Notes: a model not told the origin generated them from the letters alone. A stretch of DNA of 64,000 nt from Streptomyces globisporus (GCA_014649555.1 BMTG01000001.1:930001-994000); one strand, 5' to 3'. Counted from the stretch's first letter, positions 46,593-54,910 are shown. Translations and numbers: made by a program.

Positions 46593-47238
46593 CCGGGACG
46601 GCGCCCGCCCCCGTACCGCCGCTCCCCCTCAGCACGCGCACCACCCAGCGGCGGTGGGCCAGGGCCGTCACCCCGCCGACCAGCGCGGTCAGCCAGGCGA
46701 CCATGCCGACACCCATCACCAGGGCCACCAGCCCGTACGTCTCGCGGCCCGGCCGTGCGCTCGCGGGTCCGATGACGCACAGGGCGAGCCCCACGGCGCC
46801 CAGGACGAACGACAGCAGCAGCCAGGTGAGGCTCATCCCGGGCATCCGCAGCCGCCGGTCGCGCTCCGGGTCGCGGTCCAGCGCGCCCCACGCATCGAGG
46901 AGCGAACGGACCTCGCGGTCCCGGGAGATGCCCAGGCAGGCGAAGACGACGGCCGGAATCAGGGCCGCCGCGCCGACGACCAGGCTGAAGACTCCGGCGA
47001 TGCCGCTGAAGATGTCGGACCCCTGCTCGATGAAGACGAGCCCCGAGCCCACCACGCTCCAGCCGGTCGCGGCGAGCGCCGCCCACATCCACAGCAGCCC
47101 GAGCCGCCCCGGCCCCACGTGCATCTTCACCAGCTCGCCCAGGACCACGGCCCGGTCGGCGAGCATCGCCTCGCGGTCGGGCCAGGACCGGATCTCGACG
47201 GGCGGCGGAGGCGGCGGCAGCGGGGCACGGCGTGGCAT
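46456..47238 (-). CDS. Membrane protein with Pro-rich ends, unknown function
   Basis: A 260-residue protein. After a Pro-rich head (residues 5-14) come four or five hydrophobic segments: LLWMWAALAATGWSVVGSG, FSLVVGAAALIPAVVFACL, SLTWLLLSFVLGAVGLALCV and LVALVMGVGMVAWLTALVGG. The last 50 residues (GTGAGAVPVSPAGG onward) are low-complexity Pro/Ser/Gly sequence encoded opposite the end of the methyltransferase gene. That tail may be an accidental extension from loss of an earlier stop. I recognise no family. The membrane core is well supported by codon bias, the tail is not. Confidence 0.7.
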   Translation of the reverse strand: MPRRAPLPPPPPPVEIRSWPDREAMLADRAVVLGELVKMHVGPGRLGLLWMWAALAATGWSVVGSGLVFIEQGSDIFSGIAGVFSLVVGAAALIPAVVFACLGISRDREVRSLLDAWGALDRDPERDRRLRMPGMSLTWLLLSFVLGAVGLALCVIGPASARPGRETYGLVALVMGVGMVAWLTALVGGVTALAHRRWVVRVLRGSGGTGAGAVPVSPAGGRSASSEPPPPGSGTPSPSPDRSASSGAAAPPVRPPNPAS

Positions 47239-47281
47239 GCGCAGAACACTACCGACCCGGCACCGGGGGCCGGACTGCCGG

Positions 47282-47746
47282 TCAGGCGTCGCGCAGGGCC
47301 TGGAGGTTCAGCTTGCCCATGCCGAGCATCGCCTTCATCGCCCGGCCCGCCTTCGCCGGGTCCGGGTCGGCCAGCAGGCGCGGCAGCTCGTTCGGCACGA
47401 TCTGCCAGGACACGCCGAACTTGTCCTTGAGCCAGCCGCACTGGCCCTCCTCGCCGCCCTCGGAGAGCGCGTCCCAGAACCGGTCCACCTCGGCCTGGTC
47501 GGCGCAGTCGACGGAGAGCGAGATGGCCTCGGTGAAGGGGAACTGCGGGCCGCCGTTGAGCCCCATGTAGTCCTGCCCGGCGAGCCGGAAGCCGACGGTG
47601 AGCACCGAGCCCGTCCGGCCGGGGGCCTCGTCGCCGTAGTAGGTGACGTCCAGGATCCGGGAGTCACCGCCGAAGATCGCGACGTAGTGCTCGGCCGCCT
47701 CCTCGGCCTGACCGTCGAACCAAAGACACGGGGTGATCTTCTGCAT
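47282..47746 (-). CDS. VOC-family protein (PhnB/3-demethylubiquinone-methyltransferase-like)
   Basis: The ATG at 47746, with GAGG eight bases upstream, gives 154 residues. ITPCLWFDGQAEEAAEHYVAIFGG begins the paired beta-alpha-beta-beta-beta modules of the vicinal oxygen chelate fold, and GLNGGPQFPFTEAISLSVDCADQAEVDRFWDALSEGGEEGQCGWLKDKFGVSWQIVP is covered by the PhnB-like half as two linked motifs: FTEAISLSV and DKFGVSWQIVP. The typical metal ligands are only partly present, as in many PhnB-like proteins. The role is unknown; some relatives give antibiotic or electrophile resistance. It is a single gene with no linked partner. Confidence 0.88.
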   Translation of the reverse strand: MQKITPCLWFDGQAEEAAEHYVAIFGGDSRILDVTYYGDEAPGRTGSVLTVGFRLAGQDYMGLNGGPQFPFTEAISLSVDCADQAEVDRFWDALSEGGEEGQCGWLKDKFGVSWQIVPNELPRLLADPDPAKAGRAMKAMLGMGKLNLQALRDA

Positions 47747-47860
47747 GACTTTCACCTCTTCGGGCCGTCCACACGTCCGGGCCGGGCGGTCCGGACGTCG
47801 TGGAAGGTAGACCGGGCCCGCCGCCGGAACTCATCGGACACGCGACGCGACCCCCGCGCC

Positions 47861-48133
47861 TCACCCCACGGCTTCGAACCGCCACCGGTGCACGGCCCGG
47901 GTGATCAGGGCGGCGTCGGGTTCGGGGAGTTCGGGGAGGTCGTCCCCGTACGAGGCGTCCGGCCACCAGGTCATCACGAGCACCCGGTCCTGCGGCGCGC
48001 GCAGCAGCTCGCGGCGGGCGGGCTCGCGGGACAGCTCGGCGGACCGGGCGCGGGCCCACTCCAGAAGCTCGCCGCCCCGGCCCTCCACGGCCCGGGCCTC
48101 CCACATCAGGACGATGGTCGCGTCGCCGCTCAT
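47861..48133 (-). CDS. Small protein downstream of tsaD, possibly ABM-like
   Basis: A 90-residue protein whose ATG overlaps the tsaD stop codon by four bases (ATGA), so it is translationally coupled to tsa[27 protein letters not shown] begins with a beta strand and a helix, and [10 protein letters not shown] follows. The pattern recalls the small alpha/beta barrels of antibiotic-biosynthesis-monooxygenase-like proteins, but I cannot confirm that. No catalytic motif is evident. The coupling suggests it is made along with the t6A enzymes, which does not itself prove a shared job. Confidence 0.7.
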   Translation of the reverse strand: MSGDATIVLMWEARAVEGRGGELLEWARARSAELSREPARRELLRAPQDRVLVMTWWPDASYGDDLPELPEPDAALITRAVHRWRFEAVG

Positions 48134-49245
48134 GAGTACAGGTTGTCCTTGCTGATCTCGTGCACGTGATCATGGTCGTGCGCGTGGGTGTGCGCGGTCC
48201 CCGGCACGTGCGGCTCCGTCACCGGCAGCGAGGAGTCGGCCGACAGCTCCAGGTCGGAGGGGAGCCGGTTGCGGGCGACCATCTCCGCGCCGAGCGCCGC
48301 GACCATCGCGCCGTTGTCGGTGCAGAGCTTCGGGCGGGGCACCCGCAGCCGGATGCCGGCCCGCTCGCACCGCTCCTGGGCCAGGGCGCGCAGCCGGGAG
48401 TTGGCCGCGACGCCGCCGCCGATCATCAGGTGGTCGACGCCCTCGTCCTTGCAGGCCCGCACGGCCTTTCGGGTGAGCACGTCCACCACGGCCTCCTGGA
48501 AGGACGCCGCGACATCCCGTACGGGCACCTCCTCGCCCGCCGCGCGCTTCGCCTCGATCCAGCGCGCGACCGACGTCTTCAGCCCGGAGAAGGAGAAGTC
48601 GTACGGGGCGTCGCGCGGGCCGGTCAGACCGCGCGGGAACGCGATCGCCTTGGGGTCGCCCTCCCGGGCCAGCCGGTCGATGACCGGGCCGCCGGGGAAA
48701 CCGAGGTCCAGGACGCGGGCGATCTTGTCGAAGGCCTCGCCCGCCGCGTCGTCGATCGTCGCGCCGAGCGGGCGGACGTCGGCGGTGATGTCGGGGGCCA
48801 GGAGCAGGGAGGAGTGGCCGCCGCTGACCAGCAGGGCCATCGTCGGCTCGGGCAGCGGGCCGTGCTCCAGCTGGTCGACGCAGATGTGCGAGGCGAGGTG
48901 GTTGACGCCGTAGAGCGGCTTGCCGAGGGCGTACGCGTACGCCTTGGCGGCCGAGACGCCGACGAGCAGGGCCCCGGCGAGCCCGGGTCCTGAGGTGACG
49001 GCGATCCCGTCGAGGTCGCGGGCGCTGACGCCCGCCTCCTTCAGGGCGCGCTCGATGGTGGGGACCATCGCCTCCAGGTGGGCGCGGGAGGCGATCTCCG
49101 GGACGACGCCGCCGAAGCGGGCGTGGGTGTCGACGCTGGAGGCGACGGCGTCGGCGAGCAGGGTCGTGCCGCGCACGATGCCGACGCCGGTCTCGTCGCA
49201 GGAGGTCTCGATGCCGAGTACGAGGGGTTCGTCGGCAGCCATCAT
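48130..49245 (-). CDS. tsaD: tRNA N6-threonylcarbamoyladenosine transferase TsaD
   Basis: A 371-residue Kae1/Qri7/TsaD protein, the catalytic subunit that transfers threonylcarbamoyl to A37 of ANN-decoding tRNAs. [15 protein letters not shown] has the iron-binding His116 and His120, [11 protein letters not shown] and [11 protein letters not shown] bind nucleotide, and [10 protein letters not shown] holds the third metal ligand. It carries a His-rich C-terminal tail ([15 protein letters not shown], about 15 residues) not needed for the fold, perhaps a metal store or artefact of drift. The start overlaps the rimI stop. With tsaB and tsaE nearby, it forms the t6A machinery. Confidence 0.96.
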   Translation of the reverse strand: MMAADEPLVLGIETSCDETGVGIVRGTTLLADAVASSVDTHARFGGVVPEIASRAHLEAMVPTIERALKEAGVSARDLDGIAVTSGPGLAGALLVGVSAAKAYAYALGKPLYGVNHLASHICVDQLEHGPLPEPTMALLVSGGHSSLLLAPDITADVRPLGATIDDAAGEAFDKIARVLDLGFPGGPVIDRLAREGDPKAIAFPRGLTGPRDAPYDFSFSGLKTSVARWIEAKRAAGEEVPVRDVAASFQEAVVDVLTRKAVRACKDEGVDHLMIGGGVAANSRLRALAQERCERAGIRLRVPRPKLCTDNGAMVAALGAEMVARNRLPSDLELSADSSLPVTEPHVPGTAHTHAHDHDHVHEISKDNLYS

Positions 49246-49760
49246 TCAGTCCCGGTCTCTGGTGCGTGGTCCGTTGCGTGTTCGTGCAGGGTGAGGCGCA
49301 TGACCAGGGCGTCGATGTTCCCCGGCTGGTAGTAGCCGCGCCGGAAGCCGATGGGCTCGAAGCCGAAGCGCTCGTACAGCTTCTGCGCGCGGGTGTTGTC
49401 GACCCGGACCTCCAGCAGCACGGTGGCGCATTCGAAGGCGGTCGCGGCCTTCAGGAGGTCGGTGAGGAGCTCGGAGCCGAGGCCGGTGCCCCAGGCCTCG
49501 CGGCTGACCGCGATGGTCTGGACGTCGGAGAGGTCGCCGAGGGCGGCGAGCCCCGCGTATCCGACGATACGCCCGGTGGCGGGCTCCTCGGCGACGACGT
49601 AGTGGCGGGTGGCGCCGGGGCCGCGGGCGTGGGCCAGCTCGGACCAGAACATGCCGGGCGACCAGGCGTCGTCCGGGAACAGCGCGTGTTCGAGCTCCAG
49701 CACCGGTTCGATGTCCCACCAGCGCATCTCGCGCAGGACGGCGGTGGCGGCGGCGCTCAC
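49242..49760 (-). CDS. rimI: Ribosomal-protein-alanine N-acetyltransferase RimI
   Basis: The GTG at 49760 overlaps the tsaB stop (GTGA) and gives 172 residues. It is a GNAT-fold acetyltransferase: [22 protein letters not shown] begins the domain, [20 protein letters not shown] is the acetyl-CoA-binding motif, and [29 protein letters not shown] is the conserved C-terminal part, split between LEVRVDN and [11 protein letters not shown]. RimI acetylates the N-terminus of ribosomal protein S18 and, in some bacteria, other proteins. It sits between tsaB and tsaD, the usual arrangement. Confidence 0.94.
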   Translation of the reverse strand: MSAAATAVLREMRWWDIEPVLELEHALFPDDAWSPGMFWSELAHARGPGATRHYVVAEEPATGRIVGYAGLAALGDLSDVQTIAVSREAWGTGLGSELLTDLLKAATAFECATVLLEVRVDNTRAQKLYERFGFEPIGFRRGYYQPGNIDALVMRLTLHEHATDHAPETGTE

Positions 49761-50419
49761 TTCGGGGTGACCACCTTGTAGTTCTTCGGGACCTGGGCGT
49801 CGGGCCGGCGCAGATACAGCGGCCGCGGCTCCAGCAGCTCCTGTCCGGCGGCGAGACGCTCGGCGGCGAGCGCGGCGAGCGCCCCGGCAGACACGTGCTC
49901 GGGGCCGCGCGCGTCCGGGAAGGACTCCGGGTAGAGCACCGCGCCCGCGCCGACGACGGGGAGCCCGGCGACGGCCTGTGCGATGTCGGCGGGCCGGTCG
50001 ACGGCGGGTTCGCCCGTACGGGTGCGGGCGTCCTCGTACCGCGCCCAGTACACCTCCTTGCGGCGGGCGTCCGTCGCCACGACGAAGGGCCCTTCCAGGC
50101 CGTCCCGCCCCGCGGCGTACGCGATCCCGTCCAGGGTGCACACACCGTGGACCGGTACGGAGAGGGCGGAGCCGAAGGTGGCGGCGGTGACCAGGCCGAC
50201 GCGCAGACCGGTGTACGGGCCGGGGCCGACGCCCACGACCACGCCCGTCACGGCGTCGATCTTCGTCCCGGCCTCGGCGAGGACCCGGTCGACGGCGGGC
50301 AGCAGCAGCTCCCCGTGCCTGCGGGCGTCGACCTGTCCGGAGGAGGCGATGACGGACGTCCCGTCGTGCAGGGCGACGGTGACGGCGGGGGTGGCGGTAT
50401 CCATGGCGAGCAAGAGCAC
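49757..50419 (-). CDS. tsaB: t6A biosynthesis protein TsaB
   Basis: A 220-residue ASKHA-fold protein starting with GTG (VLLLAMDTATPAVTVALHDG). VVVGVGPGPYTGLRVGLVTAATFG is the TsaB signature, and DARRKEVYWARYED the next conserved element. TsaB is the non-catalytic partner that binds TsaD and TsaE. It is the first gene of the tsaB-rimI-tsaD-small gene unit, each overlapping the next by four bases. In mycobacteria tsaE directly precedes it; here a 1-kb interruption separates them. Confidence 0.95.
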   Translation of the reverse strand: MLLLAMDTATPAVTVALHDGTSVIASSGQVDARRHGELLLPAVDRVLAEAGTKIDAVTGVVVGVGPGPYTGLRVGLVTAATFGSALSVPVHGVCTLDGIAYAAGRDGLEGPFVVATDARRKEVYWARYEDARTRTGEPAVDRPADIAQAVAGLPVVGAGAVLYPESFPDARGPEHVSAGALAALAAERLAAGQELLEPRPLYLRRPDAQVPKNYKVVTPK

Positions 50420-50571
50420 GCAAACAGCCTACGGCTCCGCCGACGGCGTTACGGCGTCCGTACGGCGTCCCGGCCCGCACCCGCGCTGCTGCTACCGTCA
50501 CCGGGTATCCGGGGGTACGACGTAAACGCTTGTACGACATGCGGCAGACGGCCGCCGAAAGGGGAGTTCAG

Positions 50572-51132
50572 GTGGCAAGGAGCAGCTCGGGAATCGTGGC
50601 CGGGCTCACCGCCGCGGCGGTCGCCGCGGTCGCCTTCCTCGCTTACCAGGCCTCGGCCAACGCCCCCGGCTCGGTGGCCTCCTCCCCCGGCCCCAAGGCC
50701 TCCGCCACGGCCCCGGCCAAGCCCTCCGCCAAGCCGAAGCCGGCCGACCCGCTGGCGGTCCCGGCGGCGTCCGGCACGGGCGAGCGTGTGGTGTACGCGC
50801 TGAAGGACCGCCGGGTTTGGCTGGTCAACGAGGACGGGAAGTCGATCCGGACCTTCACGGTCATGCCGAGCCCCATCAGCCCGCCGCCCGGGGTCCACAA
50901 GGTCACCTCCCGCTCCGGCACGGTCCAGGGCTCGGACGGCGTCCCGATCGAGCACGTGGTCCGCTTCGCGAACGTGGACGAGGTGGCGATCGGCTTCAGC
51001 GCCGCGCAGGACGGCTCGATGGCCAGCCCGGACCCGACGTCGAAGACCGGCGGCGTACGGATGAAGCGCGCGGACGGCAACGCGATGTGGACCTTCGCGA
51101 CGGTCGGCGCGAAGGTCGTCGTCGTCCCGTAG
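50572..51132 (+). CDS. L,D-transpeptidase-like exported protein without catalytic cysteine
   Basis: The GTG at 50572, behind GGGGAG, gives 186 residues. A hydrophobic N-terminal segment (GIVAGLTAAAVAAVAFLAYQA) acts as signal or anchor, followed by a Pro/Ala/Lys linker to about residue 65. The domain that follows (ERVVYALKDRRVWLVNEDGKS to the end) matches the YkuD L,D-transpeptidase fold: the TFTV/PPGVHKVTS region, then GGVRMKRADGNAMWTFATVGAKVVVV. YkuD enzymes carry S-H-G-C-x-R in this place; here it reads K-T-G-G-V-R. The nucleophilic cysteine and the neighbouring histidine are therefore missing. It could bind peptidoglycan without crosslinking it. It is transcribed divergently from tsaB. Confidence 0.75.
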   Translation: MARSSSGIVAGLTAAAVAAVAFLAYQASANAPGSVASSPGPKASATAPAKPSAKPKPADPLAVPAASGTGERVVYALKDRRVWLVNEDGKSIRTFTVMPSPISPPPGVHKVTSRSGTVQGSDGVPIEHVVRFANVDEVAIGFSAAQDGSMASPDPTSKTGGVRMKRADGNAMWTFATVGAKVVVVP

Positions 51133-51153
51133 CCGTCGGGCCCGCGCCTTGCT

Positions 51154-51360
51154 CTAGGCAGCGTGGGGCCGGACGGCGTCCGTGTGGCCGCCGCCCCCGT
51201 CCCGGTCCGCCGCGCCGGAGGCTTCGCGGGCCCCCGAGGTGTCGCTCGGCGGGGTGGAGACAGCGGTGGCCGCGGCGCACGAGGCCAGCAGGGCTTTCAT
51301 CGACAGGGCGGACGGAGTCGGTCGCGGCTGCGGTCGCGCTGCGCGCTCGGGCGTCGGCAT
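51154..51360 (-). CDS. Small Ala/Pro-rich protein behind an iron-box-like site
   Basis: A 68-residue open frame beginning MPTPERAARPQPRP, with a textbook AGGAGG five bases before the ATG. Residues 17-36 (SALSMKALLASCAAATAVST) include LASC, which resembles a lipobox, but the hydrophobic run is too short for a confident signal peptide. The C-terminus is Asp/Gly/Ser-rich with a few His residues. No known family. It lies head to head with an iron-box-like palindrome 32 bases upstream and converges with the L,D-transpeptidase-like gene. Expression under iron limitation is the main prediction. Confidence 0.55.
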   Translation of the reverse strand: MPTPERAARPQPRPTPSALSMKALLASCAAATAVSTPPSDTSGAREASGAADRDGGGGHTDAVRPHAA

Positions 51361-51392
51361 GGATGCCTCCTGGGGGCTCCGGTGGAGGGCGC

Positions 51393-51410
51393 GGTTAGGT
51401 AAGCCTAACC
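51393..51410 (-). promoter_or_regulatory. Iron box (DmdR/DtxR-type operator)
   Basis: GGTTAGGTAAGCCTAACC has perfect seven-base arms and matches the iron-box core TTAGGTnAGCCTAA bound by DmdR/IdeR/DtxR repressors with Fe(II). It is placed 33 bases before the ATG of the 68-residue gene, where it would cover the promoter. Confidence 0.7.
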
Positions 51411-51493
51411 ACACCTCGTACCCATGTGACCATGACCACGGTCTCCCGCGCAACAATTTACCGACGCCCTGTCGGGAAGGCCACCCCCGGGCG

Positions 51494-52063
51494 TTACGCC
51501 AGCGCCTCCCGCAGCCCCGCCCAGCGCGCCCCGATGCCCACCAGGGTCACTTCGCGCCGCTCGTCGTCGGTGTCGCCGGTCGCGCGGTCGATGAGGACCC
51601 GCAGCCGGTCCTCCGAGAGTTCCTCGACCTTGCCGTCGCCCCACTCCACGACCACCACCGACTCGGGCAGCGACACGTCCAGGTCCAGGTCCTCCATCTC
51701 GTCGAGCCCGCCGCCCAGGCGGTACGCGTCGACGTGGACCAGAGCCGGGCCCTGGACCAGCGATGGGTGGACGCGGGCGATGACGAAGGTGGGCGAGGTG
51801 ACCGCGCCGCGCACGCCGAGGCCCTCCCCCAGGCCGCGGGTCAGGGTCGTCTTCCCGGCGCCCAGCTCGCCCGTGAGCATCACGAGGTCGCCGGGGGCCA
51901 GCACGCGGGCGAGGCGGCGGCCCAGGTCCTGCATCTGTTCGGGGGACGTGACGGTGAGTGTCACGGTGACGGCCTCGGGCACAGCCCCCGGGGCGTCGGG
52001 AACGGTCGCCCCGGCGGGCTCGGGAACGGTCTCAGCGGCCGGGCTGTTGTGCGGTGCTTCCAT
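51494..52063 (-). CDS. tsaE: tRNA t6A biosynthesis ATPase TsaE
   Basis: From the ATG at 52063 the protein has 189 residues (a TTG three codons earlier is possible). A roughly 35-residue Pro/Ala tail precedes the TsaE fold. LTGELGAGKTTLTRGLGEGLG is the Walker A region, TSPTFVIARVHP the switch, VHVDAYRL the Walker B-like motif, and VVVEWGDGKVE a TsaE signature. The ATPase recycles the TsaB-TsaD complex. The gene begins inside the 3' end of the alpha/beta hydrolase gene (41-base overlap if counted from the TTG), so it is coupled to the hydrolase-alr unit rather than to tsaB. Confidence 0.93.
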   Translation of the reverse strand: MEAPHNSPAAETVPEPAGATVPDAPGAVPEAVTVTLTVTSPEQMQDLGRRLARVLAPGDLVMLTGELGAGKTTLTRGLGEGLGVRGAVTSPTFVIARVHPSLVQGPALVHVDAYRLGGGLDEMEDLDLDVSLPESVVVVEWGDGKVEELSEDRLRVLIDRATGDTDDERREVTLVGIGARWAGLREALA

Positions 52064-53282
52064 GTCCGCCAACGTTAGCGGCCGGCACCGTGCCGCTGCG
52101 TACGAGCAGGTCGGCCAGCCGGTCCGTGACGGTCTCCGGGTGCTCCAGCATCACCAGGTGCCCGGCGTCCGGCACGATCACCAGCTCGGCGTCGGGCAGG
52201 ACGTCCGCGATGGCCTCGCTGTGCGAGCTGGGCGTCACCAGGTCCTTGTCGCCGGCCAGGATCAGCACGGGCACGTCCCGGAACCCGGGCAGCGCGCCGC
52301 TCTTGTCGTGCTCGGTGAACGCAGGGTAGAACTCGGCGACCACATCGATCGGGGTGGCCTCGATCAGCCGTTCCGCGAACCGGGCGACCGCCGGGTCCAC
52401 GTCCTTCGAGCCGAACGAATACCGCTTGATCAGCCCGGCGAAGAGGTCAGCGGTGGCGCGCCGCCCCTTCTCCACCAGCTCCGCCTGCGAGCCCAGCGCC
52501 TTCAGCACGCCCGGCAGCACCCGGCGCACCGCGTTCACGCCCGCCACCGGCAGCCCGAAGTTGACCTCGCCGAGCTTGCCGCTGGAGGTGCCGATCAGGG
52601 CGACGGCGGCGACCCGGTCCCGGATCAGCGCCGGGTACTGGTCGGCCAGCGCCATCATCGTCATGCCACCCATGGAGTGCCCGGCCAGCACCACCGGGCC
52701 CTCGGGGGCCGCCGCGTCGATGACCGCCTTCAGATCGCGGCCGAGCTGGTCGATGCCGACCGGCACCCCGTCCGCCTGGGCCCGGCCGCGCTCGGAGCGG
52801 CCGTGGCTGCGCTGGTCCCAGTAGACGGCCCGGACGAGGCCGCGCAGGGCGGCCCGCTGGAAGTGCCAGGAGTCCTGGCCGAGGCAGTAGCCGTGGCTGA
52901 AGACGACGGTGACCGGGGCGGGGGCCTTGCGCCCGAAAAGCCGACGGCGACGGGAGCCGGAGGCGCCCTCGTCGCCCGTCGTCGGTGCGGCCTCCACCTC
53001 GTCGATCTCGTAGTACAGCTCGGTGCCGTCGTCGGCGACGGCCCGGCCCGGGGTGCCGCGCAGCGAGCCGTAGGGCCCGGTCGCGTCCAGCGCGAGGCGG
53101 GCCTTCTTGCGCATGCCGCGCCCGACGGTGAGCCGCTCGACGGCGACCCCGGCCGCCGCACCGGCGGCGAGCACCCCTATCGCGGCCCCGGCGATCCCGG
53201 CCCGCCGCCAGTTCGCCGCACCGGCCGCGCCGGCCACGTTCGCGGTCGCGGCCACCACGGCCTCCGCACTGCTCTCGCTCAC
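52032..53282 (-). CDS. Alpha/beta hydrolase with N-terminal membrane segment
   Basis: The GTG at 53282 overlaps the alr stop codon (GTGA) and gives 416 residues. One hydrophobic helix near the N-terminus (about 28-48, AGIAGAAIGVLAAGAAAGVAV) is followed by a basic patch and the hydrolase domain. FSHGYCLGQDSWHF provides the oxyanion region, LAGHSMGGMTMM holds the nucleophile serine, ILAGDKDLVTPSSHSEA the acid residue, and VPDAGHLVMLEHPE the histidine. The substrate is unknown. In related actinobacteria this gene is commonly found between alr and tsaE, which fits the coupling here. It probably sits on the inner or outer face of the membrane through the helix. Confidence 0.88.
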   Translation of the reverse strand: MSESSAEAVVAATANVAGAAGAANWRRAGIAGAAIGVLAAGAAAGVAVERLTVGRGMRKKARLALDATGPYGSLRGTPGRAVADDGTELYYEIDEVEAAPTTGDEGASGSRRRRLFGRKAPAPVTVVFSHGYCLGQDSWHFQRAALRGLVRAVYWDQRSHGRSERGRAQADGVPVGIDQLGRDLKAVIDAAAPEGPVVLAGHSMGGMTMMALADQYPALIRDRVAAVALIGTSSGKLGEVNFGLPVAGVNAVRRVLPGVLKALGSQAELVEKGRRATADLFAGLIKRYSFGSKDVDPAVARFAERLIEATPIDVVAEFYPAFTEHDKSGALPGFRDVPVLILAGDKDLVTPSSHSEAIADVLPDAELVIVPDAGHLVMLEHPETVTDRLADLLVRSGTVPAANVGGHGSTAQQPGR

Positions 53283-54451
53283 TGCGCCGCGCCCCCGGTC
53301 AGCTCGTCGGCCGTCTCGTTCACATACACCCGGGGCACGCGGGCGCCGATGCGGGTGACGATCTCGTACGCGATGGTGCCGGCGGCCTCCGCCCAGTCCT
53401 GCGCGGTCGGCTCGCCCCGGTCGCCCGGCCCGAACAGCACCGCTTCCGCGCCCGCCTCGGGCCGGTCGCCTTCGAGGTCGACGACGAACTGGTCCATGGC
53501 GACCCGGCCCGCGACCGTGCGCACCTTCCCGCCGACCAGGACGGGCCCGCTGCCCGACGCGTGGCGCGGGACGCCGTCCGCGTAGCCGACGGGGATCAGG
53601 CCGAGGGTCGTGTCGGCGGGAGTCGTGTAGTGGTGGCCGTAGCTGACACCGTGTCCGGCCGGGGCGTCCTTGACCAGGGCGACGGCCGCGGCGAGCGTCA
53701 TCACCGGGCGCAGCCCCAGCTCGGCCGGTGTGCCCAGCTCGGGGGCGGGCGAGATGCCGTACATCGCGATGCCGGTCCGAACGAGGTCGAAGTGCGCCTC
53801 GGGGATCGTGAGCGTGGCCGGGGAGTTGGCCAGATGCCGCACCTCGGGCTCCACACCCTCCTTCTCGGCGTACGCCACCAGGTCGCGGTAGACGGCGAGC
53901 TGGGCGGCGATCGAGGGGTGGCCGGGCTCGTCGGCGCAGGCGAAGTGGGACCAGAGTCCGGTGATCCGGAGGTGTCCGGCCCGTTCGGCGTCGCGGGCCG
54001 CGCCGACCAGTTCGGGCCAGTCGGCGGGCTGGCAGCCGCCCCGGCCGAGGCCGGTGTCGGCCTTGAGCTGGACGCGGGCCGGGCGGCCGGCGGCCTCGGC
54101 GGCGGCGACGATCTCGCGCAGCGCCCACAGGCCGCCGGCCGATACGTCGATGTCGGCCTCGATCGCCTCGCGCCAGGGCCCGCCGGGCGTCCACAGCCAG
54201 CACATGATCCGGCCGTCGAGTCCGGCCGACCGCAGCGCGAGCGCCTCGTGCGGGGTGGCGGTGCCGAGCCAGGTCGCCCCGGCCGCCCGCGCGGCCCGGG
54301 CGCAGGGCACCGCGCCGTGCCCGTACCCGTCGGACTTCACGACGGCCATGAGCTGCGCACCGGCCGCCCGCTCGCGCAGGACGCGCACATTGGCGCGCAG
54401 CGCGGCGAGGTCGATCTCGGCACGGGCTCTCAGGGACGCTGTCTCGTTCAT
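53279..54451 (-). CDS. alr: Alanine racemase
   Basis: A 390-residue PLP enzyme that supplies D-alanine for peptidoglycan. AVVKSDGYGHGAVPCARAA contains the PLP lysine (Lys39) in the canonical place (AVVKANAYGHG in most). VQLKADTGLGRGG and SHFACADEPGH belong to the barrel, and GHGVSYGHHYTTP holds the second-domain catalytic tyrosine region. RVAMDQFVVDLEGD is the conserved C-terminal motif. It lies upstream of the hydrolase and tsaE and is followed by them with four-base overlap, so alr, hydrolase and tsaE likely form one unit. Confidence 0.96.
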   Translation of the reverse strand: MNETASLRARAEIDLAALRANVRVLRERAAGAQLMAVVKSDGYGHGAVPCARAARAAGATWLGTATPHEALALRSAGLDGRIMCWLWTPGGPWREAIEADIDVSAGGLWALREIVAAAEAAGRPARVQLKADTGLGRGGCQPADWPELVGAARDAERAGHLRITGLWSHFACADEPGHPSIAAQLAVYRDLVAYAEKEGVEPEVRHLANSPATLTIPEAHFDLVRTGIAMYGISPAPELGTPAELGLRPVMTLAAAVALVKDAPAGHGVSYGHHYTTPADTTLGLIPVGYADGVPRHASGSGPVLVGGKVRTVAGRVAMDQFVVDLEGDRPEAGAEAVLFGPGDRGEPTAQDWAEAAGTIAYEIVTRIGARVPRVYVNETADELTGGAAQ

Positions 54452-54511
54452 CGCGCCCAGTCTCTCAGAGGCGTCGCCCGCCTCCTCGGCAGCGCACGCC
54501 GGTATCCGGAC

Positions 54512-54889
54512 TTATGTACGTTTCATCACATGCTTGAGGTGGTCGACCAGCACGGGCACATGGCTGTCGGCGACGTCCTTGGCGGCGGTGATCAGGGTGA
54601 CGGGCCCGCCGTCCCGCACCAGTTCCACCAGCCGCTCGACCGCCTCCGTGTGCGCGGGGTAGTCCAGTTCGGCGCGGTAACGCTCGACGAACTCCGCATG
54701 CCGGCCGGTGCGGTCGTGGTGGTACCAGGAGCGCAGCTCGTTCGAGGGCGTGAGGTCCTTGAGCCATACGTCGACGGCGGCCCGCTCCTTGGAGACGCCC
54801 CGGGGCCAGAGCCGGTCGACCAGCACCCGGGTGCCGTCGCCGTCCTCGACGGGGTCGTAGGCCCTGCGTACGCGTACGGGATCACTCAC
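54512..54889 (-). CDS. DUF488 family protein
   Basis: From the GTG at 54889 (GGGGAGC upstream) the protein has 125 residues. VRVRRAYDPVEDGDGTRVLVDRLWPRGVSKERA is the typical head, within which LVDRLWPRG is the diagnostic motif. WYHHDRTGRHAEFVERYRAEL and VTLITAAKDVADSHVPVL complete it. The family is widespread and small; its reaction is unknown. It is cytoplasmic. It lies between alr and the NAD(P)HX repair gene, all on the same strand, and is a likely member of that transcript, though alr has its own promoter-like gap of 60 bases. Confidence 0.9.
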   Translation of the reverse strand: MSDPVRVRRAYDPVEDGDGTRVLVDRLWPRGVSKERAAVDVWLKDLTPSNELRSWYHHDRTGRHAEFVERYRAELDYPAHTEAVERLVELVRDGGPVTLITAAKDVADSHVPVLVDHLKHVMKRT

Positions 54890-54910
54890 GCTCCCCACCA
54901 TCGCCCGGCC

